Below are positions 8,500 to 16,594 of a stretch of 64,000 bases of DNA, piece after piece. Positions within the stretch are counted from its first letter, which is position 1. Each line of letters starts with the position of its first letter. Position numbers and translations under genes: made by a program. The notes beneath the pieces are model-generated. The model did no database searches and had not been told where the DNA came from. It saw only the letters and a program-made list of their open reading frames with translations. This DNA is from Hymenobacter sp. HSC-4F20 (GTDB lineage Bacteria > Bacteroidota > Bacteroidia > Cytophagales > Hymenobacteraceae), in contig NZ_JAHZTD010000003.1 in NCBI RefSeq assembly GCF_019599275.1, forward strand, positions 496,001 to 560,000. The letters run 5' to 3'.

Positions 8500-9126
8500 G
8501 TATCCGGTACCGATGACTTCGGTCAGTCCAGCCTGCCCGCAAGGCAAGATTCTGGTTTCGGCCCCCGGCCTGAAGTACAGCTACGGCCCTACGTGTTGTG
8601 GTCCGCATCCCTGACCTTCCAGATTCGAAGCAGGGAGCAACTGAGGCTGCGTGGACCGGAAAGCTCGCGCAACAGCACGTTAAGCAGGCTCTTGCTGGAC
8701 AAGCTGGAGTCTACGCACCACATGCCGGCTTGGGCCGTGAATAAGGCAGTATCCAGTGATTCGGAGTGTTCCCTTCTCCACTTCCAAGATCAGCTTCCGG
8801 TGCACGAAAAAGCCCAGCTACTTACTACTGTTGGGCTCCAGGAGCACGAAGTAACTAGGTGGCTGCCCCGCTTCCTGTTTACCAAAGCGTACTGAGCCAA
8901 ATGCCGCAACACGTTGAGCAGAGCCAAGAAAATGCAGTTGCTGCTGTGCTACCTGCTGGTCGGCCCCCAAGCCCCCTACCTCTTCTTGCCTGATAAGCTC
9001 ACCGACAACCCGGACATTCGGGAGCTGGAAATCCTGACGGCTACCCTCCATCACTACCCTAGCCCCTTGCTGGTAGCATCCCACAACGCGTACTTCTTAG
9101 GGCAACTACCTGAGCCGATAGGCTAA
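8500..9126 (+). pseudogene. Degraded ABC-F ATPase, C-terminal half
   Basis: Translation shows the second ABC module of an ABC-F protein with broken motifs. QLRLRGPESSRNSTLSRLLL stands where Walker A should read GPNGSGKSTL. AVNKAVSSDSECSLL and GLQEHEVTRWLPRFLFTKAY follow in the right order. After an in-frame TGA at 8893-8895 come TLSRAKKMQLLLCYLL (signature LSGGE altered), PYLFLPDKLTDNPDIRELEIL (Walker B LDEPTNNLDI altered) and LLVASHNAYFLGQL (H-loop SHD altered). Just upstream, GKILVSAPGLKYSYGP fits the start of the module but sits in another frame, so there is also a frameshift near 8590-8600. The first ATPase half is not recognisable. Intact relatives act on the ribosome; this copy cannot. 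Confidence 0.75.
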
Positions 9127-9150
9127 AGAAACAAAATTCGTCTGCTTAGC

Positions 9151-9181
9151 TTTGTAAACTTTGAAAAACAAAGTACTTTTG
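9151..9181 (+). promoter_or_regulatory. Promoter for the metallo-beta-lactamase-fold gene
   Basis: TTTG at 9151-9154, exactly 19 bases, then TACTTTTG at 9174-9181 match the Bacteroidota -33/-7 consensus (TTTG-N19-TANNTTTG). Transcription would begin near 9188, about 48 bases before the ATG at 9236. This argues against the upstream TTG start at 9161. Confidence 0.7.
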
Positions 9182-9235
9182 GTGGCGTACTTAAGGCAAC
9201 AAGCTGACCTGGCAGAATCCGCCCTATTGTTTCTC

Positions 9236-10165
9236 ATGACGAGCCTCAAGATAAAAAGCGGCAGGAGCCAACAGCGCCAAGTACTGGCAGGCATTGCCGT
9301 TCTGCTTACCGTGGCGGCCATGCTGATTATTCCGAAGTGGAAGGCCGCCATTAACAACGGCGGACAGCTGCCCCGGGAACCGTTTTGCATTGCCGGCAAC
9401 CTTTACTACGTAGGCACCCGCGACGTAACGTCCTTTTTGCTCACCGGCCCCGCGGGCCACGTGCTGATCGACGGCGGTTACCCCGGCACTGCCCCAATGA
9501 TTCTGAAGAATATTGCAACGCTTGGCTTTCGCATCACCGACGTAAAAATCCTGCTCAACTCGCACGCCCACTTTGACCATGCCGGCGGCCTGGCAGCGCT
9601 GCAGCAAGCATCCGGGGCGCAGCTGTGGGCAAGTGAGGGAGATGCCGATATACTTTTGTCGGGAGGGGCCAGCGACCGAAACATGGCGCCGGTGAACTGG
9701 CTGGTCTACCTCGGGCTGATGAAATATCCGGCACCCCGCGTAGACCACCGGTTCCGGGATGGCGCGCAGATCAGGCTGGGATCTATCCGCCTTACGGCAC
9801 ACGTTACGGCGGGCCACACGCCGGGCTGTACTACGTGGGAGTTTCCCGTCCGCGACGGCAACCGGGAGCTGCTAGCAGTTAGCATCGGGAGTCTCTCGTT
9901 ACCCATGCCCACCTCCTTGTTTGATTGGACATACGATGCGGCGCTGCGGCAAGAGCTGGAACGCAGCTTTGTCACACTCCGGAGCCTTCCGGCCGACATC
10001 TACCTTTCCTCCCATGCACGCTCGTTTAGCTTGAAGCGCAAGGGAGAGGAACGCACCACGGCCCCCGATCCGGTGGTGCCATTTATTGACCGGGGCGGGT
10101 ACTTGGCGGACATTACCAAGGCGGAAGCAGCTTTTCGCAGAGCGCTTAAAGAACAGCAGATGTAG
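9236..10165 (+). CDS. Metallo-beta-lactamase-fold hydrolase, subclass B3-like
   Basis: A 309-aa product with an N-terminal hydrophobic segment (about residues 17-33, VLAGIAVLLTVAAMLII) acting as signal or membrane anchor, then an MBL domain. VLIDGGYPGTAPMI and ILNSHAHFDHAGG-type sequence (LLNSHAHFDHAGG here) give zinc ligands HxHxDH. GHTPGCTTW gives the His196 equivalent and SSHARSF the His263 equivalent, so all B3 ligands are present. GFRITDVKILLNSHAHFDHA is very like subclass B3 beta-lactamases and their relatives, but B3-like folds also include lactonases and other hydrolases, so beta-lactam hydrolysis is only a possibility. The ATG at 9236 is supported by the promoter at 9151-9181. Confidence 0.8.
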   Translation: MTSLKIKSGRSQQRQVLAGIAVLLTVAAMLIIPKWKAAINNGGQLPREPFCIAGNLYYVGTRDVTSFLLTGPAGHVLIDGGYPGTAPMILKNIATLGFRITDVKILLNSHAHFDHAGGLAALQQASGAQLWASEGDADILLSGGASDRNMAPVNWLVYLGLMKYPAPRVDHRFRDGAQIRLGSIRLTAHVTAGHTPGCTTWEFPVRDGNRELLAVSIGSLSLPMPTSLFDWTYDAALRQELERSFVTLRSLPADIYLSSHARSFSLKRKGEERTTAPDPVVPFIDRGGYLADITKAEAAFRRALKEQQM

Positions 10166-10249
10166 CTGTTACCCTTCTAAAGGCAAAGAATACCTACCAG
10201 CAACAAAAGTGTTTTCCCAGCTCATGTTACACCTCAATTAATTCCTGTC

Positions 10250-10825
10250 ATGACACTCAGCAAAAGTATTCTTCGCGTTGCCCTGGCTACTGGCCTCCTG
10301 TTGCTTGTTCCTCTGGCTGGTAAGCTGTTTCTTCCGGGCATGGCCTGGAGCGGCGGCGACTTCATAGCCGCTGGTATCTTGCTGTTCGGAGCAGGGCTCA
10401 CCTTTGTTCTGATTTCCAGGATGGGCAACAACACTGCCTACAAACTGGCCGCCGGCGTGGGGGTAGCCGCCGGACTTCTGCTCGTGTGGGCAAATCTGGC
10501 GGTGGGGCTTGTGGGAAGTGAAGAAAACCCGGCTAATCTGCTGTATCTCGGAGTACTGGCCGTTGCGCTCATTGGGGCCTTTGCAGCCCGTTTTCGCCCC
10601 CTGGGCATGTCCAATGCTATGTTCGCGGCGGCAGTAACCTATGTGGCGGTTACGGCTGTAGCCCTGTTTATCTGGACGCCCACGGGCGCCGCTGCCGAGC
10701 CCCAAGTACGGCTGGTGAATGTGCTGGTAGCCAATGGAGCCTTCGCCGCTATATGGGCCGTTTCGGGCTGGCTGTTCCGGCGCGCCAGCGCCACCAGCTC
10801 GGGCTCGACCCGGCAGTTGGCCTAG
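10250..10825 (+). CDS. Multi-pass membrane protein, paralogue of next gene
   Basis: A 191-aa protein with about six hydrophobic helices: near residues 8-25, 37-56, 64-86, 95-110, 121-140 and 155-177. The segment VWANLAVGLVGSEENPANLLYLGVLAV is almost repeated in the next gene, as is the C-terminal GWLFRRAS, so the two arose by duplication. This copy has an extra N-terminal helix (LATGLLLLVPLAGKLFLPG). It lies 84 bp after the MBL gene and 45 bp before its paralogue on the same strand, so an operon is possible. Inner-membrane location is inferred; function is unknown. Confidence 0.75.
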   Translation: MTLSKSILRVALATGLLLLVPLAGKLFLPGMAWSGGDFIAAGILLFGAGLTFVLISRMGNNTAYKLAAGVGVAAGLLLVWANLAVGLVGSEENPANLLYLGVLAVALIGAFAARFRPLGMSNAMFAAAVTYVAVTAVALFIWTPTGAAAEPQVRLVNVLVANGAFAAIWAVSGWLFRRASATSSGSTRQLA

Positions 10826-10870
10826 AGGTGTATAGTACCATACCATCCCTGAACCTTACATACTATTCAC

Positions 10871-11335
10871 ATGACCACATCCCACTTGGTAATGGCTGGC
10901 ATCCTGCTGCTTGTCGCAGGGCTTTTGTATCTGTTGATAGCAAGCCGGGGACGCAATGGTGCGTATAAACTGGCTGCGGGCGTAGCAGTAGCCGCTTCCC
11001 TCCTGCTCGTGTGGGGCAACCTGGCCGTAGGATTTATTGGTAGCGAAGATAACCCGGCCAACCTACTATATGCTGGCGTGCTGGCCGTCGGCTTCATTGG
11101 GGCCATTGTGGCGAAACTCCAGCCGCAGGGCATGGCCAAGGCCATGTTCGCTGCCGCGCTTACGCAGTTTGCGGTTCCGTTCGTGGCCATGGCTATCTGG
11201 CGGCCTGAGCTGAACCTGGGGGTACTGTGGGTGATTGTGCTGAACACCGTCTTCGCCGGGCTGTGGGTAGTAGCAGGGTGGCTGTTTCGGCGGGCCAGCG
11301 TTAATGGTTTGGGCTCGAAACAGCAGGTAGCTTAG
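10871..11335 (+). CDS. Multi-pass membrane protein, paralogue of previous gene
   Basis: A 154-aa protein with about five hydrophobic helices. It shares GSEDNPANLLYAGVLAVGFIGA, YKLAAGVAVAASLLLVWGNLAVG and GWLFRRASVNGLGSKQQVA with the upstream gene but lacks the first helix, starting directly at the second (MTTSHLVMAGILLLVAGLLYLL). The acidic GSE[ED]NPANL loop is the most conserved soluble element. Location, orientation and 45-bp spacing suggest tandem duplication. No catalytic motif is seen and function is unknown. Confidence 0.75.
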   Translation: MTTSHLVMAGILLLVAGLLYLLIASRGRNGAYKLAAGVAVAASLLLVWGNLAVGFIGSEDNPANLLYAGVLAVGFIGAIVAKLQPQGMAKAMFAAALTQFAVPFVAMAIWRPELNLGVLWVIVLNTVFAGLWVVAGWLFRRASVNGLGSKQQVA

Positions 11336-11686
11336 TGGCGAAAGGTCGGTGGTTCAAGCCTGAACATATCAACTTAGGACTCAGAAGGGAATACCCTTCA
11401 TCACTCAGGCTCTGAGGCATTCCTTTCACTATTTTAGCCACTACTGCACTCACGCTCATTATGACTACGTTGAGGTTGTCAGTTGCCGGATTAGGCGAAG
11501 GGTAAGCCCTGAATTATGACAACTTGCTTTATATGAGCAGGCCTTTCATATGCAATTATGACACATTCAATTTAGCTGATTTACAATTTTTCAGACAAAA
11601 CGTCAGCATAAGCTCTTCTGCACCCCGTTTGCTAAGCATCTCGTAGAACTTCCTAACCCGAAGCACCTACCTAGACCCTAGCAACC
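11336..11686. other. Intergenic region upstream of clpB
   Basis: A 351-bp gap more AT-rich than its surroundings. It contains a short dyad GAAGGG-aata-CCCTTC (11384-11399) and a CTCAG/CTGAG dyad just after, possibly a weak terminator for the preceding membrane genes. I found no convincing TTTG/TANNTTTG promoter or heat-shock operator, although the clpB promoter presumably lies here. Confidence 0.4.
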
Positions 11687-14302
11687 ATGAACTTTAATAA
11701 CTATACCATCAAGGCACAGGAGGCCGTGCAGAAGGCCACTGAAATTGCCGGGGGCAACCAGCAGCAGGCCATTGAAACCGGCCACCTGCTGAAGGGCCTC
11801 TTCCAGAGCGACGAGAACGTTCTGTCGTTTCTGGCTAAGAAGCTGGGCGTGAACCTGAACATCCTCACGCCCCGCCTCGATGCACTAGTAGCGGGCTACC
11901 CCAAAGTAAGCGGAGGCTCACCTTACCTCTCCAACGAAGCCGCCGCCGCTCTGCAGCGCGCTACCGGCTTCCTGAAGGAGTTCGATGATGAGTACGTGTC
12001 GGTGGAGCACCTGCTGCTGGGGCTGCTGGGCGGCAAAGACGCTGTAGCTACCCTGATGAAGGACGCCGGCTTCAACGAGAAAGACCTGAAAGCGGCCATC
12101 AAGGAGCTGCGCGGGGGCCGCAAGGTGACCTCACAGACCGCCGAAGACCAATACCAGAGCCTCAACCGCTACGCCCGCAACCTCAACGAGCAGGTACGAA
12201 CCGGCAAGATGGACCCGGTTATCGGCCGCGACGAGGAAATCCGCCGCGTCCTCCAGATCCTGAGCCGCCGCACCAAGAACAACCCCGTCCTGCTGGGCGA
12301 GCCGGGCGTCGGTAAAACTGCCATTGTGGAGGGCCTGGCCCAGCGCATTGTGGCCGGCGACGTACCTGAGAACCTAAAGGATAAAGTCATTATGTCCCTG
12401 GACATGGGCCTGCTTATTGCCGGCGCCAAGTACAAGGGTGAGTTTGAGGAGCGCCTCAAGTCCGTTATCAAAGAAGTAACCGACTCCGAAGGCCAGATCA
12501 TCCTGTTCATCGACGAGATGCACACGCTGATTGGCGCCGGTGCCGGCGGCGAGGGTGCCATGGATGCGGCCAACCTGCTCAAGCCGGCTCTGGCGCGCGG
12601 TGAGCTGCACTCCATCGGGGCCACTACCCTTAAGGAGTACCAGAAGTATATCGAGAAGGATAAGGCTCTGGAGCGCCGTTTCCAGGCCGTGATGGTGGAT
12701 GAGCCGACCGTAGAGGACGCCATCAGCATCATGCGCGGCATCAAGGAAAAGTACGAGCTGCACCACGGGGTGCGGATTACGGACGACGCCGTTATTGCCG
12801 CCGTAGAGCTATCGAGCCGCTACATCACCGACCGGTTCCTGCCCGACAAGGCCATCGACCTGATGGACGAAGCTGCGGCTAAACTGCGCATTGAGCTGAA
12901 CTCCATGCCAGTGGAGCTGGATGAGGTGCAGCGCCGCATTATGCAGCTGGAAATTGAGCGCGAAGCCATCCGCCGGGAAGAAAACCACGACCGGGAGAAC
13001 GTGCTCAACAAGGAAATTGCCGACCTCTCCAGCCAGCGCGACGCCCTGAAGGCGCAGTGGGAAAATGAGAAATCGGTGCTGACCAACATCCAGGAGCAGA
13101 AGGAAGCCATTGAACGCTACAAGCTGGAAGCCGAGCAAGCCGAGCGCCAGGGCGACTACGGCCGCGTGGCCGAGCTGCGCTACGGTAAAATCCAGGAAGC
13201 CGAAGCCAAGCTCAAAACCCTGCAGGATGAAGCCAACGCCAACAAAGACGGCGGCCATATGCTGCAGGAAGTGGTAACCCACGAGGACATTGCCGAAGTG
13301 GTAGCCAAGTGGACGGGCATTCCGGTAAGCAAGATGTTACAGTCGGACCGCGAGAAGCTCCTGAACCTCGAAACTGAGCTGGGCAAGCGGGTAGCGGGTC
13401 AGTCGGAAGCCATTGCGGCTATTTCGGATGCCGTGCGTCGTTCGCGGGCTGGCCTCCAGGACCCCAAGCGGCCGATTGGCTCGTTTATCTTCCTGGGTAC
13501 AACAGGGGTAGGGAAAACCGAGCTGGCGAAGGCGTTGGCCGAGTACCTGTTCAACGATGAGAACAGCATGGTTCGCATCGATATGAGTGAGTACCAGGAG
13601 CGTCATGCCGTGTCGCGCCTGATTGGGGCGCCTCCCGGCTACGTAGGCTACGACGAAGGTGGGCAGCTAACGGAGGCCGTGCGCCGCAAGCCGTACTCGG
13701 TAATTCTGCTCGACGAAATCGAGAAGGCCCACCCCGACGTGTTCAACATCCTGCTGCAAGTGCTGGATGATGGCCGCCTCACCGACAACAAAGGCCGGGT
13801 GGCGAACTTCAAGAACACCATCATCATTATGACCTCCAACACGGGTGCCGACATCATTCAGCGCAATTTCAAGGAGCTGAACGAGTACAACCATGACGAA
13901 GTGGTAGACCGCACCCGCGAGGAAGTGGTGGAGCGCCTAAAAGGTCACATGCGCCCCGAGTTCCTGAACCGCATTGATGAAATTGTGATGTTCCAGCCCC
14001 TGAAGCGTCGCGAAATCCGCCGCATCGTGGACATTCAGTTCCGTCAGATTCAGCAGCGCCTGGAAGAAGCGGGCATCCGTCTGGAAGCTACCGACGAGGT
14101 GCTGGACTACCTCGGCGAGCAAGGCTTCGACCCGCAGTTCGGGGCTCGCCCCTTGAAGCGGGTGCTGCAGCGCCTGGTGCTCAACGAACTGTCGAAAGAC
14201 ATCCTGTCCGGCCGCGTAAGCAAGGATGCCGTAGTAGAAGCCACTCTGGAAGACGACCAGATTCGCTTCGTGAATGTGGACGTGGAAATACCGGGCGTGT
14301 AA
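11687..14302 (+). CDS. clpB: ATP-dependent disaggregase ClpB
   Basis: An 871-aa AAA+ chaperone that, with DnaK/DnaJ/GrpE, threads aggregated proteins through a hexameric pore. Order: Clp N domain (about 1-150, starting [18 protein letters not shown]), NBD1 with Walker [10 protein letters not shown] (from Gly204) and Walker [11 protein letters not shown], a long charged coiled-coil middle domain (about 410-530, rich in E/K/Q) that marks ClpB rather than ClpA/C, then NBD2 with Walker [10 protein letters not shown] (from Gly604), Walker [12 protein letters not shown] and the C-terminal small domain with GARPLKR. Length is normal. It is a single-gene unit closed by the terminator at 14325. Confidence 0.97.
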   Translation: MNFNNYTIKAQEAVQKATEIAGGNQQQAIETGHLLKGLFQSDENVLSFLAKKLGVNLNILTPRLDALVAGYPKVSGGSPYLSNEAAAALQRATGFLKEFDDEYVSVEHLLLGLLGGKDAVATLMKDAGFNEKDLKAAIKELRGGRKVTSQTAEDQYQSLNRYARNLNEQVRTGKMDPVIGRDEEIRRVLQILSRRTKNNPVLLGEPGVGKTAIVEGLAQRIVAGDVPENLKDKVIMSLDMGLLIAGAKYKGEFEERLKSVIKEVTDSEGQIILFIDEMHTLIGAGAGGEGAMDAANLLKPALARGELHSIGATTLKEYQKYIEKDKALERRFQAVMVDEPTVEDAISIMRGIKEKYELHHGVRITDDAVIAAVELSSRYITDRFLPDKAIDLMDEAAAKLRIELNSMPVELDEVQRRIMQLEIEREAIRREENHDRENVLNKEIADLSSQRDALKAQWENEKSVLTNIQEQKEAIERYKLEAEQAERQGDYGRVAELRYGKIQEAEAKLKTLQDEANANKDGGHMLQEVVTHEDIAEVVAKWTGIPVSKMLQSDREKLLNLETELGKRVAGQSEAIAAISDAVRRSRAGLQDPKRPIGSFIFLGTTGVGKTELAKALAEYLFNDENSMVRIDMSEYQERHAVSRLIGAPPGYVGYDEGGQLTEAVRRKPYSVILLDEIEKAHPDVFNILLQVLDDGRLTDNKGRVANFKNTIIIMTSNTGADIIQRNFKELNEYNHDEVVDRTREEVVERLKGHMRPEFLNRIDEIVMFQPLKRREIRRIVDIQFRQIQQRLEEAGIRLEATDEVLDYLGEQGFDPQFGARPLKRVLQRLVLNELSKDILSGRVSKDAVVEATLEDDQIRFVNVDVEIPGV

Positions 14303-14324
14303 GCGCCGTTCGACTACGCTACGG

Positions 14325-14360
14325 AAAAGCCCCGCTGGCAGTGCGCCGGCGGGGCTTTTT
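14325..14360 (+). terminator. Intrinsic terminator after clpB
   Basis: A 15-bp stem with one wobble pair (AAAAGCCCCGCTGGC at 14325-14339 with 14345-14359) is followed by a T run, 22 bp after the clpB stop. Confidence 0.9.
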
Positions 14361-14451
14361 GTTGGTATGGCGGCGCACATTCCGTACGAGAAATCTGGTA
14401 AATCCACCGCCTCAGCAGTATCTAGCGGCTTATACCTACCCTCTACTCCCC

Positions 14452-14781
14452 ATGAAAACCTTTCTCAGCGCCCTGGCCCTATGCGTGGGCCTCAGCTTTT
14501 TGCCCGCCGCCAGCCGGGCGCAAACCCCCAGCCCTACCGTTGTGGTGCGCGTATATGAGATTATCAATCATCGGAACCTGGTAATCAGCTACGGCAACGG
14601 CAAAACCGAAACGGTCAAAACACCGGGAGCAGTAGGAGATAAAGACCAGCAGGAAAGTGCTGCCCAGATTCAGCAGGTTGTCGACCGCCTCTACCAGGAA
14701 GGCTACCACATCGTAAGCACGGCTGGGGGTGGTACCCAGGGTGGCCCTGTTACTACCTATATCTTCCGCCGCAATCAATAA
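14452..14781 (+). CDS. Small secreted hypothetical protein
   Basis: A 109-aa product from the ATG at 14452. The frame is open from 14341, but the ATG at 14452 starts a clean signal peptide MKTFLSALALCVGLSFLPAA with likely cleavage after SRAQ. The mature part of about 85 residues begins TPSPTVVVRVYEIINHRNLV and ends GGGTQGGPVTTYIFRRNQ, with no cysteines and no recognised domain. QVVDRLYQEGYHIVSTAGGG suggests a small alpha/beta fold. Periplasmic or surface location is inferred; function is unknown. The strong hairpin terminator at 14842 lies downstream. Confidence 0.7.
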   Translation: MKTFLSALALCVGLSFLPAASRAQTPSPTVVVRVYEIINHRNLVISYGNGKTETVKTPGAVGDKDQQESAAQIQQVVDRLYQEGYHIVSTAGGGTQGGPVTTYIFRRNQ

Positions 14782-14841
14782 CGTGGGGTGCTACCCGTAT
14801 AAGGTCAGGCATCTTATCCACTGTAGCCTCCTGGTCTTAGC

Positions 14842-14887
14842 GCCATTAAAAAACCTGTCAGCACTGGCTGACAGGTTTTTTAATGGC
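14842..14887. terminator. Perfect 21-bp hairpin, probable bidirectional terminator
   Basis: Bases 14842-14862 and 14867-14887 are perfect inverted complements with a 4-nt ACTG loop. The core CCTGTCAGC/GCTGACAGG is flanked by A6 and T6 runs, so it can terminate in either direction. The stem is unusually long and perfect. Confidence 0.85.
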
Positions 14888-14896
14888 ATATTAATA

Positions 14897-14925
14897 TTTG
14901 CAACAATGTTTCATATATACATTTG
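14897..14925 (+). promoter_or_regulatory. Candidate promoter for AztD-like lipoprotein gene
   Basis: TTTG at 14897-14900 and TACATTTG at 14918-14925 with a 17-bp spacer approximate the Bacteroidota consensus. The ATG at 14957 follows about 32 bp later, and the hairpin at 14842-14887 insulates it from upstream. Confidence 0.5.
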
Positions 14926-14956
14926 CGCATTATTCATCTTACTCCTTTCCGCTTCT

Positions 14957-16168
14957 ATGAAGACCTTGACCCGCACGGTTATTTACTCGTCCTTTCTCCT
15001 GGCCGGCTCCCTTTCTTCGTGCGATAAAAACGACACGGAAAGCGCCGCACCTGAGCCAGCCCGAACAGAAAGCCAGCACGTACGCCTGCTGGTGACTGAC
15101 CAAACGAGCCGGGCCGTTACCCTGCTCACGCCCAGCAAGCAGACGCAGGAAAGCTTTCAGGCCAGCTTTGGCGGCGCTACCATGTACCCCACGGGCAGCG
15201 GCCGCTTTGCCGCTTTTGTATCGGGGGCGAACAATTCGGTCGAGTTTTTCGACAGTGGCATTGAAGCTCACGGCGACCACGCTCACGTGAAGGGCACGCC
15301 CAAATGGGCTCTCACCAAATCGGGGGCCGTGAAGCCGGCTCACTTTAGCGTGCAGGGCAGCAGCATTGCTATTTTCGGGGATGGGGACGGCCACCTGCAT
15401 CTAACTGATGAAGCCAGCTTGCACACGGCGGCTTCTACTACTCCTGTTCCGGTGGGCGCAGCGCACCACGGTGCCGTTGTCACGTTCAGCAACAACACGT
15501 TTGCCGTTTCCGATAAGGCAGCCACCGGCGCGACGCCTTGGCGGGTGAAAATCGTCAATACGCAGGGCCAGGAAGTGGGCGGCGCTGCTACTATTGCGGT
15601 TACCAACATCCATGGCAACGCTACCAATGGTACGCTGGCCCTGTTCGGCACACCGCAGGGTATTCTTAAGGTACGGGACGGGGGCCAGCAGGAGCTGTTG
15701 CCCTACCCCGCGGCTTTTGGCTCCAACTGGCTGTCCAGCCTTAGTTACGGCGCATCTGCCAAAGCTTTCCTGGGGATGAGTGCCACGGCGGGGCTGCACC
15801 TAGTTAACCCAACGACCAACACCTTCACGAGCGTAGGCGGCATCACGCACTATACCCGGGCATTGTATGACGCGGCAGGCCAGGATATTCTGGTGCTGCA
15901 GGCTGACGGCAAGCTGCTGGTTTTTGACGGGACTACGGGGGCGAAGAAAGTGGAGAAGTCGGTTTCCACCCTTATTCCGGACGTAACGGCCACCGCCCCT
16001 TTCCTGACAGCCTCCAAAACCAACGTGTACCTGACCAACCCCACTCAGGGCAAGGTGCACATGCTGGACAAAGCCACCCTCCAGGAAAAGCACACCTTCA
16101 GCGTAGGGGGCGCCCCTTCCCGCATCGTCATGATTGGGGCGGACCTAAGCGGCGAGGGCGACCATTAA
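14957..16168 (+). CDS. AztD-like beta-propeller lipoprotein, putative zinc binder
   Basis: A 403-aa lipoprotein from the ATG at 14957, with signal MKTLTRTVIYSSFLLAGSLSSC (lipobox cysteine at residue 22). The rest is beta-rich with a propeller-like repeat pattern. The segment FDSGIEAHGDHAHVKG is very like the His-rich HGDH loop of AztD, a periplasmic zinc chaperone of the AztABCD importer, and further histidines occur in DGDGHLHL and GAAHHGA. No AztABC genes are nearby, so it may act alone or with a transporter elsewhere. The fold assignment is moderately supported; zinc delivery is inference. A terminator lies at 16204. Confidence 0.55.
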   Translation: MKTLTRTVIYSSFLLAGSLSSCDKNDTESAAPEPARTESQHVRLLVTDQTSRAVTLLTPSKQTQESFQASFGGATMYPTGSGRFAAFVSGANNSVEFFDSGIEAHGDHAHVKGTPKWALTKSGAVKPAHFSVQGSSIAIFGDGDGHLHLTDEASLHTAASTTPVPVGAAHHGAVVTFSNNTFAVSDKAATGATPWRVKIVNTQGQEVGGAATIAVTNIHGNATNGTLALFGTPQGILKVRDGGQQELLPYPAAFGSNWLSSLSYGASAKAFLGMSATAGLHLVNPTTNTFTSVGGITHYTRALYDAAGQDILVLQADGKLLVFDGTTGAKKVEKSVSTLIPDVTATAPFLTASKTNVYLTNPTQGKVHMLDKATLQEKHTFSVGGAPSRIVMIGADLSGEGDH

Positions 16169-16203
16169 ACGGATTGTGCACTACCCAGGCAGGGTGCGAC
16201 TAC

Positions 16204-16242
16204 GCCCCGCCGGCCCCACTGCCGGCGGGGCTTTGCGTTTTT
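16204..16242 (+). terminator. Intrinsic terminator after AztD-like gene
   Basis: An 11-bp perfect stem (GCCCCGCCGGC at 16204-16214 with 16221-16231) with a 6-nt loop is followed by TTTGCGTTTTTT. Confidence 0.88.
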
Positions 16243-16594
16243 TATCCGACTACCCGCAGTCTTGACAATACATTCTTCCGGTAGCGGACCGTCTGCTCCT
16301 TCTTCGGAACACACAACAGCAACTAGGTCCATCTTTTCGGGTGGCATATTTGTACATACCGGCCGGCTTCGCTTGGCCGGCGTTTGCTTAGCCGGGGGAG
16401 CGTAGGTAACAGAGAGCAAGCAGGAAGTCGAAAATTATTTTTAATTCAATATAATCACAGTAAAGTATCATACTATATTTTTCGGAGCTTAGCAGCCAGC
16501 CAAAACGTAGGGCTATCCGTTATAGGCTCGGCTTCGGCCAGTATTTTCCAGACTCTTTCCTTTCTCTATCGTTCCCACCCTTACTTCCATCACC
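16243..16594. other. Intergenic region upstream of T9SS cargo gene
   Basis: A 352-bp gap. Its last 160 bp are AT-rich (around 16430-16485). A GCCGGC/GCCGGC hairpin lies near 16360-16384. No clean TANNTTTG element was found; TATATTTTTC at about 16475 is the closest. The regulatory region of the large secreted protein presumably lies here. Confidence 0.35.

Noticed and set aside
8147-8608. 153-codon minus-strand frame over the ABC-F remnant
   Set aside because: Overlaps recognisable ABC-F sequence on the plus strand and has no recognised domain itself.
11384-11399. GAAGGG-aata-CCCTTC dyad upstream of clpB as a heat-shock operator
   Set aside because: Short arms and no resemblance to CIRCE or other known operators; kept only as a note in the intergenic entry.
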